A stretch of DNA of 64,000 bases from Bacillota bacterium (GTDB taxonomy: Bacteria > Bacillota > Clostridia > Christensenellales > UMGS416): contig JAEZSC010000004.1 in assembly GCA_023422005.1 (NCBI GenBank), forward strand, positions 33,058 through 97,057. The letters are read 5' to 3'. The notes beneath the pieces were generated by a model, which had not been told where the DNA came from, searched no databases, and worked only from the letters and a program-made list of their open reading frames with translations. Shown here piece after piece: positions 32,684-41,283 of the stretch. Position 1 is the first letter of the stretch. Each line of letters opens with the position of its first letter. The translations under genes were made by a program, and so were the position numbers.

Positions 32684-34273
32684 GTGAAAGTACTGATTGT
32701 CGACGATGAAAAGATCATACGGCATGGGTTGGTGCACGACGTCCCCTGGAGCGACTACGGCATTGATCCCCCGTTTGAGGCGCGCAACGGAATAGACGCG
32801 CTGGAATTGTATCACAAAGAGCATCCTGATATCCTGCTGACGGATATCAGGATGCCTCTTATGGATGGAATCTCGCTGACCAACGAAATCCGCAAGCTGG
32901 ACAGCGACATCAAAATCATATACCTGACAGGATATCAGGACATCGAGTATATCAAGAACGCGTTTCACAACAACGCCGTGGATTATATCCTCAAGCCCGT
33001 GATACTGGATGAATTGAAAGCCGCCATTGAAAAAGCGGTGCGCCTGTGTACGGAGAATGCCGGCCTGCGCAGGCTTTGGCTGCACATGGAGCAGAAGATA
33101 CAGCAAAGCCAACCCTTTTTCATCCGCGGGTTTCTATCCAGGCTGGTGGAGGGGAGTTACAACAGCGTTTCAGAGATGGAAGAAAAACTGCGTTTCTGGA
33201 GCATTCCTCTGAACATACACGAAGGTTATCTGGCACTGGTCGTATTGCTGGACGAATACGAGACCATCAACACGCGGGACAGAGAGCTGGTCTCCTTCGG
33301 GGTGGAGAACATCCTGCAGGAATTGCTGGAGAGCGGAAACGGCGGCTATTCCTTTCATCTTCGGGACGGCAACAAGTTCGTATGCATCGTCCCCTATCAC
33401 TCCGAGAGCCGCGCCGAGCTGGACAAGCTGCTGGATTCCATCCGCAAAGCGCTCAGCGTGTATCTGACCCAGAGCGTGTCCGTTCTCGTGGGGTCACCGG
33501 TGGACGGCCTTTTCAACATCAACGAATCCTACCAGAATGCGATATATCTGCTTCTGCGGCGTTTTTATGACGAGAAAGCCGGCATCTATTATTACGATGA
33601 GGAAGCCTGCGTTGAGGCGGATGAGGTTACCATCGATAAGAAGCTGCTCGCAGACCTTTGCGAGCAGCTGCGCGCCCACGACGAGTCTCATTTTGCACAA
33701 ACAGCCGAGAAGCTGCTGGTGGATATCCGCCAGAAGCGCTATCTGTGTAAGGAGCATCTGCGGGGCATCTTTCTTTTCATCGCCGGCCATCTGATCTACA
33801 GCATGCCCGGTGACGAAGTGTCCAGGGAATGCATCGATCTGCTGACCCATTGTGCGGACAAGCTGTATCTGTGCGATACCATCACCTCGGTGCATGAGAT
33901 CATGGCAGAGCTGATGAGCGAGTTGAGGCGCGTTCTGTCACAAAGCCAGCAGGACCCCGGCGCCCGCATCATCACGGAGATCAAGAAGATCCTCAATAGC
34001 CGCCTCACGGAGAATGTGACAATCAACGATCTGTCCAAACAGATCTTTCTGACGCCTCAATACATCTGCACGATCTTCAAGCAAAGGACCGGCATGACGA
34101 TCAATGAGTATATCACCAAGCAACGCGTTGACAAGGCGAAAAACATGCTGCTGTCCGGCAACTACAAGCTTTACGAAATCGCTCCGATGGTCGGATACAA
34201 GGACGTTAAATACTTCAGCAGGGTTTTCAAACGGGCAACGGGCGTGATACCGTCGGAATATACCAGCGAATGA
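32684..34273 (+). CDS. YesN-type response regulator with AraC DNA-binding domain
   Basis: The 529-residue product starts with a receiver domain (KVLIVDDEKIIRHGL; phosphoacceptor Asp in DILLTDIRMPLMDG, residue 55 or so; Lys in DYILKPV). A linker of about 280 residues leads to a C-terminal AraC pair of helix-turn-helices (TINDLSKQIFLTPQYICTIF and YEIAPMVGYKDVKYFSRVFK). The start is GTG 32684. It lies 12-15 bases before the histidine kinase gene and should control the cluster B transporter. Confidence 0.93.
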   Translation: MKVLIVDDEKIIRHGLVHDVPWSDYGIDPPFEARNGIDALELYHKEHPDILLTDIRMPLMDGISLTNEIRKLDSDIKIIYLTGYQDIEYIKNAFHNNAVDYILKPVILDELKAAIEKAVRLCTENAGLRRLWLHMEQKIQQSQPFFIRGFLSRLVEGSYNSVSEMEEKLRFWSIPLNIHEGYLALVVLLDEYETINTRDRELVSFGVENILQELLESGNGGYSFHLRDGNKFVCIVPYHSESRAELDKLLDSIRKALSVYLTQSVSVLVGSPVDGLFNINESYQNAIYLLLRRFYDEKAGIYYYDEEACVEADEVTIDKKLLADLCEQLRAHDESHFAQTAEKLLVDIRQKRYLCKEHLRGIFLFIAGHLIYSMPGDEVSRECIDLLTHCADKLYLCDTITSVHEIMAELMSELRRVLSQSQQDPGARIITEIKKILNSRLTENVTINDLSKQIFLTPQYICTIFKQRTGMTINEYITKQRVDKAKNMLLSGNYKLYEIAPMVGYKDVKYFSRVFKRATGVIPSEYTSE

Positions 34274-34288
34274 CGGGGGTAAAAGTTG

Positions 34289-36061
34289 ATGCGCCGCATG
34301 ATACAATTTGCTCGCCGGCATTATGCCAAGCTGAGCATACGCCTGAAAATCCTCATCAGCATCATGGCCATCATCATACTGGCGCCGCTGTCCATCAGCA
34401 TCTACTACTATATGCGGACCACCGCCTATGTGCAGGAGGACCGCACCAAGAACTTTCTGGAGCTGATGAAGCAAACCCAGATCAGTTTGGACAACATCAT
34501 ATCCCGCGTGGAGGATACCGGCAAATCCGTCGTGCTCAACGAAACGCTGGAGAGCATATTGCTGCGTTCGGAATCCGAGAGCTACACGCTGAGCGAGCAA
34601 CTGGACGACTATGCGTACCTTTCCAGATACATCACGATGTCCAGCTTCAACGACAGCATCGGGCGCATACAGCTGTACTTCGTTAACAAATCCATCTATG
34701 CCCGGGAAAAGAACCGATTTTACCATGTTTCCGATGCCGAGAAGGAAAAGTGGTATGAGCGTGCGCTGTTTGTGGGCGGGGCGTCCGTGTGGAGCCATGA
34801 CGGTGGCGAAATCAGCTGCGTTCGCGCCATCATGCGCTATGACCTTGCCCAAAGCGACTGTGGGTTTGTGGAAGCCGTTCTGAACCTGAACGTTCTCACC
34901 GGCGTGCTCAACAACGTGATCGGCACGACGGAAGGGAACATTTGCCTGATCGATGATTTCAACCAGGTCGTATTGACCCAAGGCGCCGATGGCGCCGCCT
35001 TTTCCCGGCTGATACTGGATCGCCATCTGGATGATTCCATGAATACGCGCGACAAATCCACAACGGGCACCGATGAAGCCGGACAACTGATCATCAGCCG
35101 CAAACTCTCCAACGATTGGACGATCTATGCCAGCCTGCCCCATCAGGGTCTGCGTGCAGAGATCCGTCGCATCTCCTATGAGATCGTGTTCATTTATCTG
35201 GGCGCCATCATACTGGCGTTTGTCTTTGTTATGCTCTATACTTCCTCGCTCGTAAGGCGTATCCGCCGCACCGCCAATTTCATGTCTTCGGTGGACATCA
35301 ATTCCGACGAATACGTCCACGAAGAGCTGCAGGACGAGCTGACGATCATCGAGACCAGCTTCAACCAAATGCTGCGCACCGCGCGAGAATCTGTCCGCAA
35401 GGAAAAGGAGGCGCTCAAGCGCAGCAAGGAAGCCGACTTTGACATCCTTCAGGAACAGATCAACCCGCACTTTCTATACAACTGCCTGGATTCCATCAAC
35501 TGGCTGGCCATCAAGTATCAGGCCACAGAAATATCCGCGATGGTGACGATACTCGGCCGCTTTTTCCGTCTGGGGTTGAGCCGTGGCAATCAGATCATAC
35601 CACTGTATGATGAGCTCGAGCATGTGCGGTTGTATCTGGAGATTATGAAAAAGCGCTTCGATGGCCAGATCGACACGGTTTTTGACGTTGATGTGGACGC
35701 CAAAGCCTTACTGACGCTTAAGTTCATTCTCCAGCCCCTTGTGGAGAACGCCATCGCCCACGGAATATCCAATCGTCCCGACCAGACGGGATGCATCCGC
35801 ATTTCGTGTCATGAAGCACAGGGAGACCTGTTCATCTCCGTAACGGATAATGGTATCGGCATGACTGGTGATAAAGTGGAGGAATTGACACGATCTTTAG
35901 AGAAGGATTCTAAATCAAGAGGTTTTGGTTTGTACAACGTCAATCAGCGCATCCGGCTGCATTTTGGCGAAGCTTATGGAGTTGACATCTCCAGCGTATA
36001 TCTGGAAAGCACAACTGTCACCTTGCGGCTGCCTGTACGTGTTGGGAACGACACGCTATAG
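34289..36061 (+). CDS. YesM-type sensor histidine kinase
   Basis: The 590-residue membrane kinase has a transmembrane helix at about 16-38, an extracellular sensor region to about 290, a second helix (IVFIYLGAIILAFVFVMLY) and a HAMP-like linker. The His_kinase domain has the phosphoacceptor in QINPHFLYNCLDSINW, and a HATPase_c domain follows (LVENAIAHGI, VTDNGIGM, GFGLYNVNQRI). I prefer ATG 34289 to the adjacent TTG. It forms a two-component system with the preceding YesN-type regulator, presumably sensing an extracellular carbohydrate. Confidence 0.93.
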   Translation: MRRMIQFARRHYAKLSIRLKILISIMAIIILAPLSISIYYYMRTTAYVQEDRTKNFLELMKQTQISLDNIISRVEDTGKSVVLNETLESILLRSESESYTLSEQLDDYAYLSRYITMSSFNDSIGRIQLYFVNKSIYAREKNRFYHVSDAEKEKWYERALFVGGASVWSHDGGEISCVRAIMRYDLAQSDCGFVEAVLNLNVLTGVLNNVIGTTEGNICLIDDFNQVVLTQGADGAAFSRLILDRHLDDSMNTRDKSTTGTDEAGQLIISRKLSNDWTIYASLPHQGLRAEIRRISYEIVFIYLGAIILAFVFVMLYTSSLVRRIRRTANFMSSVDINSDEYVHEELQDELTIIETSFNQMLRTARESVRKEKEALKRSKEADFDILQEQINPHFLYNCLDSINWLAIKYQATEISAMVTILGRFFRLGLSRGNQIIPLYDELEHVRLYLEIMKKRFDGQIDTVFDVDVDAKALLTLKFILQPLVENAIAHGISNRPDQTGCIRISCHEAQGDLFISVTDNGIGMTGDKVEELTRSLEKDSKSRGFGLYNVNQRIRLHFGEAYGVDISSVYLESTTVTLRLPVRVGNDTL

Positions 36062-36063
36062 CT

Positions 36064-36111
36064 GAGCATGCAAAACGATGCCACCATGCTCGTGTTGTTG
36101 ATCCTTTTTTT
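36064..36111. repeat. Hairpin plus GTGTTGTTGAT, possible terminator and degenerate repeat
   Basis: GAGCATG (36064-36070) pairs with CATGCTC (36085-36091). GTGTTGTTGAT follows, resembling the intergenic repeat box, then a run of seven T residues. It could terminate the kinase transcript. Confidence 0.45.
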
Positions 36112-36209
36112 GGTCGCAACCTGAGTACACCCAGGCCTTTCGGGTGGCTCTCTTGTTTATACTATTATATGACGTTATGCATGCTACACCAGTCAGTGGT
36201 GATTCGGCA

Positions 36210-36368
36210 GCGCCAGCTGGCTACCACGCGGTTGTGCCCAGATATGATTTCATATCCGTTTCCGTAAGGATTAGGCCAGATGATGATAGGTACGATAACG
36301 CCGCTTTTCTCGACAGAGCGAACCATCTCAGCCATCTTATCTTCGTTGTATGCCTTTCTTCTATAATA
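36210..36368 (-). pseudogene. Remnant of a ParB-like nuclease/partition domain
   Basis: The minus strand reads AYNEDKMAEMVRSVEKSGVI, then VPIIIWPNPYGNGYEIISGH and NRVVAS, a clear match to the ParB/Spo0J N-terminal domain with its GHNR motif. The frame has no start and degenerates after VVAS. It is a relic of a plasmid, phage or integrative element. The remainder of the 36.1-36.5 kb gap holds only repeat boxes. Confidence 0.7.
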
Positions 36369-36394
36369 ATTGGGTTCTCTCCCTTTTTAAGATG

Positions 36395-36498
36395 GGCCTC
36401 AAATGCGTGTTATTAGCAGAAATGGCTGGCTGAAGAGGGGGCGGGAGCTTCATGTTAGTATACTGGCTTCCGATATTTTTTGGCTGGATGTTATTAAC
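36395..36498. repeat. TGCGTGTTATTAGC-type repeat array, locus 4
   Basis: Three boxes occur: GGCCTCAAATGCGTGTTATTAGC (ending 36417; the same GCCTCAAnTGCGTGTTAT core as loci 1 and 5), TTCATGTTAGTA (36449-36460) and GGATGTTATTAAC (36486-36498). They are separated by roughly 25-32 bases. Clear hairpin arms are not obvious here. Confidence 0.6.
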
Positions 36499-36544
36499 GT
36501 TGTCGGATATGGACAATGATAATATCTTTAGCCAACGGATCACA

Positions 36545-38305
36545 TCATCTGTACTGCATATGATATAACTGAGCATACCGCCCAGACTTCGCCAGCAAAG
36601 CATCGTGCTGACCTTCTTCCACCAGCCGGCCATGTTCCATGACGATGATGCGGCTGGCGGTTTTGATCGTAGACAGGCGGTGGGCAACCACGATGGCGGT
36701 GCGCCCCCGCATCAGGCGTTCCAATGCCTGCTGTATCGCCTGTTCCGATTCGCCGTCCAGCGCGGAGGTTGCCTCATCCAGCAGCAGCAGCGGTGCGTTT
36801 TTGATCATGGCGCGGGCGATGGCGATACGCTGGCGCTGCCCGCCGGAAAGTTGCACGCCTCTTTCGCCCACGGGTGTATCGATGCCGTCGGGCAGGCTGT
36901 CGATCAATTCCTTTAAGCCCGCGTCGCATATGGCGCTCCATATGCTCTCCTTGGTGGCGGACGGATTGCCCCAGGAGATGTTTTCCCGTATCGTACCGTC
37001 CAACAGGTAGCAATTCTGGGGCACATACGCGATAAGCCCCCGTACGGTCTGCTGAGAATACCGTTCTCGCGGGTGGCCGTACAGTCGCATGAAGCCGCAA
37101 TCGGCTGCTGCGAACTCCATGATATACTTGATCAGCGTGGTCTTACCGCCGCCGCTGCCGCCGACAATCGCCAGCTTCTCGCCGTTCTTCACGGTGAGGG
37201 ATACCGCGTTGAGCACCGGCGCATCGTTGTCATAGGATACTGTGACATCTCGTAGATCAACTGCTACATCGCAGCCTAAGTCCGGTTTCTCCGCGTCGTC
37301 GCGTAGGTGTTCATCTGGTTGGTCCAAAATTTCCTTCACCCGCGCGGCGGCCACGGTGGCGTATTGCAGCCGATGATACGAATTTGTCATCAGCAGCACA
37401 TCGTTGTTGATCTGCGATTGCATCAGCACGATGAATACTACCGTACCCAGATCGGTGACGCCCATATGCACGAAAACGCCCCCCGCGACCAGCGAGCATA
37501 TGATCGATCCCCACTGTATGGCGGAACTCAGCGTCGAGCGCAGTGCGTTGTACTTCGCGCCGTGGATTGCGTGAGCGTAGGCCTTGTCAGAATCGGCGCC
37601 ATACAGGGCTTGCCTTTGGCCCACAAGATTGAACATGCGCGCCACAACGCTGCCTGACAGGATATCGACCATATGCTGTGTCAAGGCGGACATCACGCCC
37701 ATGCGCTTTGCGTGGGCCGTGTATTCCCGGCGAATGCAGGCGAGGTTGGCATAGATGCTAATGAGAAGGAACATGAGGTTGGGTATGCCTATGGCGGGCA
37801 ACGCGGCAATGCTGATGGAGATGGAGATAAGTATGCTGATGGGGATTGCGAACAGGCTCCGGTTACCGGTCATCATGGAGCTGAAGAACGCGGCGGTACG
37901 CTCCGCGTCCATGCTCATCCGCGTGGATAAATCACCGGACAATTGCCCCTCCGCGTCCGCAGTGGGCAGGGCACAAAGCTTGGCAAACAGCGCTTTGCGA
38001 AGCTGCGCCAATCCAAGGGTATTGATGTTTCCCGTTTGATAATCGGTGATTGTGATGGTTATGATGCCCGCGGCGGCGATCGCAGCGACAAGGCCGGCAG
38101 TGCCGAACATGGCAGTGAAATTGCCTGTGGCGGCGTGGGCCGTCGTCTGACCGATCAGATAAGCGGAGGTGATGGACATCCACGCGTTTTGCATCACACT
38201 GAACACAGAGCAAAGCAAAAAGCGCATCCGCCAAGGGCGTATGAACCGCCAGGACCAAGCCATCATGTGGAAGGTGTGCCGGATGCTGTCAAACACCGCT
38301 TTCAT
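36545..38305 (-). CDS. ABC exporter half-transporter, second gene of TetR-controlled pair
   Basis: This 586-residue fused membrane/ATPase protein has six helices in residues 1-310, then a nucleotide-binding domain with Walker A VGGSGGGKTT, signature LSGGQRQRIAIARA and Walker B LLLLDEATSALD. The catalytic Glu is present. I use ATG 38305, nine bases after AGGAGG, overlapping the end of the partner gene by 17 bases. It probably forms a heterodimer with the partner. The class exports drugs, lipids or peptides; specificity is not visible. Confidence 0.9.
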   Translation of the reverse strand: MKAVFDSIRHTFHMMAWSWRFIRPWRMRFLLCSVFSVMQNAWMSITSAYLIGQTTAHAATGNFTAMFGTAGLVAAIAAAGIITITITDYQTGNINTLGLAQLRKALFAKLCALPTADAEGQLSGDLSTRMSMDAERTAAFFSSMMTGNRSLFAIPISILISISISIAALPAIGIPNLMFLLISIYANLACIRREYTAHAKRMGVMSALTQHMVDILSGSVVARMFNLVGQRQALYGADSDKAYAHAIHGAKYNALRSTLSSAIQWGSIICSLVAGGVFVHMGVTDLGTVVFIVLMQSQINNDVLLMTNSYHRLQYATVAAARVKEILDQPDEHLRDDAEKPDLGCDVAVDLRDVTVSYDNDAPVLNAVSLTVKNGEKLAIVGGSGGGKTTLIKYIMEFAAADCGFMRLYGHPRERYSQQTVRGLIAYVPQNCYLLDGTIRENISWGNPSATKESIWSAICDAGLKELIDSLPDGIDTPVGERGVQLSGGQRQRIAIARAMIKNAPLLLLDEATSALDGESEQAIQQALERLMRGRTAIVVAHRLSTIKTASRIIVMEHGRLVEEGQHDALLAKSGRYAQLYHMQYR

Positions 38306-40046
38306 TGCCAATGTCCTCCTGAGATTGATACAGGCGATAATATACGCCGCGCAGCGCAAATAACTGTTCATGGGTGCCGCTTTGGGCGATTCGGCCGTCC
38401 TCCACGCAAAGAATATGGTCGATGTTGCGCAGGGCCGACAGCCTGTGGGCGATGATCACCGTGGTGCGCCCGGCCATCAGCCGCTGCAACGCTTCGGATA
38501 CCAGCGCTTCACTTTGGGTATCCAGCGCGGAGGTTGGCTCATCGAGCAGCAAAAGCGGCGCGTCCTTGAGCATAGCGCGGGCGATGGCCACCCGCTGCCG
38601 CTGCCCGCCGGACAAGCGAATCCCGCGCTCGCCGATCTCCCTGCGCACGTCGATGTCTGTCAGCAGTGCGGCGTCGATCGCCTGTTGTATTTGAGCGTCG
38701 GTCGGACCCGGCCTGCCCATAGCCACATTGTCCCAAATGCTGCCGGGGAACAGGTATGGCTCCTGCCCGACATAGGAGATCTGAGCGCGCAACGCGTCCA
38801 CCGACCAATCCTCTATGGCGTGGCCGAACATCGTGATGCAGCCTGTATTTTTGTGGTACAGCGCCATCATCAGCTTGAGCACCGTGGACTTGCCGCAGCC
38901 GCTGGCGCCCACCAGTGCCACGCGCTCGCCCTGTTTGATTTCGAAGGATAGTCCATTGAGAACAGGCGGCTTATCGGGATAGGAAAACACAACGTCGGAG
39001 AACCGTATTGAGCCCGATTGGGGCAGTGTTTCCGCGCCGCCCTTGTGTTCCGGCGCCATGTCCCACAGCTCAAACACCCGGGAGGCGCAGCCCCGTGCGG
39101 TCTTGATGCTAGACAACACCGTGGAGAAATCCGACAGTGGATTGCGTATGAAGGCGCTCAGCATCAACACCGCAATGATACTGCCAGGCGTGATCTGCTT
39201 CACGCTGGCCAGGTACACACCGAATCCGCAGATGATGATTTGGGGCAGGAAGAACAATACTTGGCCCAGCGGCGATGTTAGTAGTGTCGCGTGGTTGGCG
39301 TTAATGGCGTTTTCCGCGGCGCTGTCCACCGCCGTGTCATAGCGCCGGCGCAGCGTATCACCCATATTGAACGCCTTGGCCACCTCGTAGCCGCCCATCA
39401 AATTGTTCGCGATGGACAGCGACTCGCCCACCGCCTGCTGCCGCCGGCGGACAAAGCTGGTCAAGGGGGCCGTGATCCTGATCTGCAAAAACGCCAATAC
39501 CGGCACGATGGCCAGCGAAAATAATGTTAACTGCCAATTTATGGCCATCGACACAGCCAGCGCCACGACACCGATGATTTGTTGCGGCAGAAGCACGGAG
39601 AAATAATTCTGCAACGACCAATTGATTTGATTCAAATCGCTATTGGCACGTGATATGATATCGCCCGTGCGCTGGGCGTCCAGCACTTGCATATCGACGG
39701 TGGATACGATGGCAAACGTTTGATTGCGCAGATTGCGATCGCACTGTTCGCTGTACTGAATGCCCAGGAATTGTTGCAAATACTGTGACGGAATTAGCGC
39801 GGCCAGCGAGATCAGCAGCAACGCCGTTTGCATGTTGACAATGCTGCCCGTGGTGCCGAAGGTGTCAATCAGCGATTGCAAGCATTGTGACATGACGCCC
39901 AGCACTGCCGACGACAGCAGCGAGAACAGTATGGTCAGCAAAAGCGTGGGCGTATACCGCCGGTTGGTGGCTAAATAACGGCGGACGACCTGCGCCGCCT
40001 TTGGGCTGGCAGTGTCTTGCGTATCTGGCCGGATGCATATGCCCAT
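38289..40046 (-). CDS. ABC exporter half-transporter, first gene of TetR-controlled pair
   Basis: This is a 585-residue half-transporter with a membrane domain over residues 25-310. Its ATPase domain has Walker A VGASGCGKST, signature LSGGQRQRVAIARA and Walker B LLLLDEPTSALD. I use ATG 40046 behind AGGAGG at nine bases. A 15-base near-palindrome just upstream (40065-40079) matches one in the tetR promoter, so expression is likely repressed by that regulator until a ligand appears. Both ATPase sites of the pair look canonical, unlike the exporter at 46.1-49.7 kb. Confidence 0.9.
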   Translation of the reverse strand: MGICIRPDTQDTASPKAAQVVRRYLATNRRYTPTLLLTILFSLLSSAVLGVMSQCLQSLIDTFGTTGSIVNMQTALLLISLAALIPSQYLQQFLGIQYSEQCDRNLRNQTFAIVSTVDMQVLDAQRTGDIISRANSDLNQINWSLQNYFSVLLPQQIIGVVALAVSMAINWQLTLFSLAIVPVLAFLQIRITAPLTSFVRRRQQAVGESLSIANNLMGGYEVAKAFNMGDTLRRRYDTAVDSAAENAINANHATLLTSPLGQVLFFLPQIIICGFGVYLASVKQITPGSIIAVLMLSAFIRNPLSDFSTVLSSIKTARGCASRVFELWDMAPEHKGGAETLPQSGSIRFSDVVFSYPDKPPVLNGLSFEIKQGERVALVGASGCGKSTVLKLMMALYHKNTGCITMFGHAIEDWSVDALRAQISYVGQEPYLFPGSIWDNVAMGRPGPTDAQIQQAIDAALLTDIDVRREIGERGIRLSGGQRQRVAIARAMLKDAPLLLLDEPTSALDTQSEALVSEALQRLMAGRTTVIIAHRLSALRNIDHILCVEDGRIAQSGTHEQLFALRGVYYRLYQSQEDIGNESGV

Positions 40047-40064
40047 TAAGCAGAACCTCCTATG

Positions 40065-40079
40065 AATGAACCGTTCACT
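40065..40079. promoter_or_regulatory. Candidate TetR operator upstream of the ABC exporter operon
   Basis: AATGAACCGTTCACT differs by one base from the site at 40818-40832 and lies 19 bases before the exporter start codon. Confidence 0.65.
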
Positions 40080-40127
40080 CGTTTTCATTCATTTTTTATG
40101 GCACGCTTCCGCGTGCCGGTCATTGCT

Positions 40128-40808
40128 TTATCCTATTCTATGATGATCCGACAAATAAGCCCTTTCCAATATTTCGACGGCGATTTTTTGTGCCGTCTCT
40201 CTGGGCACCGAAACCTCCGGCATGGCGATGTAGGCGTTCATCGCCCACCAGGTCAGGATATCCATGATGCTTTGTACATGGACCCGCAGGTGCTCCAACT
40301 GACGGATCTCGCCGGATTCCATATAAAGATTCAGGACCTTCGCCAAATCATCAAAAAAAGCTGCCCTCGCGGGGAAATAGACATTGGCCAATTCGCGCAG
40401 GATATCGGCGTTGTGCTCGATATTGTTGGTGCCCAAAAGTACATCGGCATGAAAGTCAAAGAATTCAGAAATCATTTGCGAGAAAGGTTTTATGATGACC
40501 CCATTGGCGTCGGTAACTCGAATGATGCGGCTCACCCTGTCGCTAACGCCAGACCAGAGAGCCAACAGCAGTTTCATATCGGTTTCTTCGATGGGCAATG
40601 CGATATCACTGTCGAGATACTCTTTATCCAGCGACGCGCGTATGACAAAGGTTAAGATAGCCTTCTTGCTGGTGAACAGATTATAGATTGTGCCCGTGGC
40701 GATGCCGGCGGCAGCGGCGATTTCGTTTACCTTGGTATTGGCATACCGTTTAGTATTGAACAGTCTGCCTGCATGAAAGTAAATGCTATGTAACCTTGAA
40801 CCAGCCAT
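40128..40808 (-). CDS. TetR-family transcriptional regulator
   Basis: The 226-residue product has the TetR N-terminal helix-turn-helix (residues 10-50: AGRLFNTKRYANTKVNEIAA, then AAGIATGTIYNLF) and an all-helical ligand domain. I start at ATG 40808 behind GAGGTG; ATG 40835 is an alternative, nine codons longer. It is immediately upstream of, and co-oriented with, the ABC exporter genes. A palindrome in its promoter suggests autoregulation together with exporter control. The ligand is probably a compound pumped by the exporter. Confidence 0.9.
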   Translation of the reverse strand: MAGSRLHSIYFHAGRLFNTKRYANTKVNEIAAAAGIATGTIYNLFTSKKAILTFVIRASLDKEYLDSDIALPIEETDMKLLLALWSGVSDRVSRIIRVTDANGVIIKPFSQMISEFFDFHADVLLGTNNIEHNADILRELANVYFPARAAFFDDLAKVLNLYMESGEIRQLEHLRVHVQSIMDILTWWAMNAYIAMPEVSVPRETAQKIAVEILERAYLSDHHRIG

Positions 40809-40817
40809 ACACACCTC

Positions 40818-40832
40818 AATGAACCGTTCATT
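40818..40832. promoter_or_regulatory. Candidate TetR operator in the regulator's own promoter
   Basis: AATGAAC-C-GTTCATT is a perfect seven-base inverted repeat around one central base. It lies 9-24 bases upstream of ATG 40808. Confidence 0.7.
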
Positions 40833-40900
40833 CATAATATACGTGAAATTATCTTGTGTCAAGAATGTAAGAAGGGGCCGATGCACCTGGAGAGGGCCAT

Positions 40901-40996
40901 ATGTACTCCCCCGTAATCATCCAGGACAACGTGCGGGTGGGCAGCGGTATTATCATCGTTCCAGATGTGACCACCGGTTTTGGCAGCATTTCGTAG
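40901..40996 (+). pseudogene. Fragment of a hexapeptide-repeat acyltransferase
   Basis: A 31-codon frame reads MYSPVIIQDNVRVGSGIIIV, then PDVTTGFGSIS and stop. The hexad pattern is that of left-handed beta-helix acetyltransferases. It is far too short to fold alone and sits beside repeat elements. Confidence 0.45.
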
Positions 40997-41091
40997 TGAG
41001 ATTATGAGCATTGTGGTGGACTCTTTCTACAAGTAGTAGGGGGAGCCCAACTTCGTATTACTCTACCCCTCGCGCTTACGAGTAATGGATT

Positions 41092-41187
41092 GAGGTGTGC
41101 ACTTGACGTAGAGACGGGGGACCTCAATTGCGTGTTATCAGCGCAGTGGCCAACTGGTTTTAGCAGCAGAGGATACGTGTTGTTAGT
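41092..41187. repeat. Hairpin plus TTGCGTGTTATCAGC repeat, locus 5
   Basis: GAGGT (41092-41096) and ACCTC (41121-41125) form a small hairpin, followed by TTGCGTGTTATCAGC (41128-41142) and a degenerate second box ATACGTGTTGTTAGT (41173-41187). Bases 41105-41157 are near-identical to 6069-6120, 35 kb away. Confidence 0.72.
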
Positions 41188-41283
41188 TGCATTCTGCATC
41201 ATTATAGAATAAAATCATGCAATCATTGCAATGACTTCAACGTTTAGTAGGAGTTCGGCATCCGTAAGAAAGGGCAGCAATCA

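Noticed and set aside
33938..35470. 510-codon minus-strand ORF
   Set aside because: It is a shadow of the YesM kinase and the end of the YesN gene; composition is typical of an antisense frame.
6060..41187. Hairpin repeats as integron attC sites
   Set aside because: The box GTTATTAAC does not fit the GTTRRRY/RYYYAAC core pairs, no integrase gene is visible, and copies do not bracket single promoterless cassettes.
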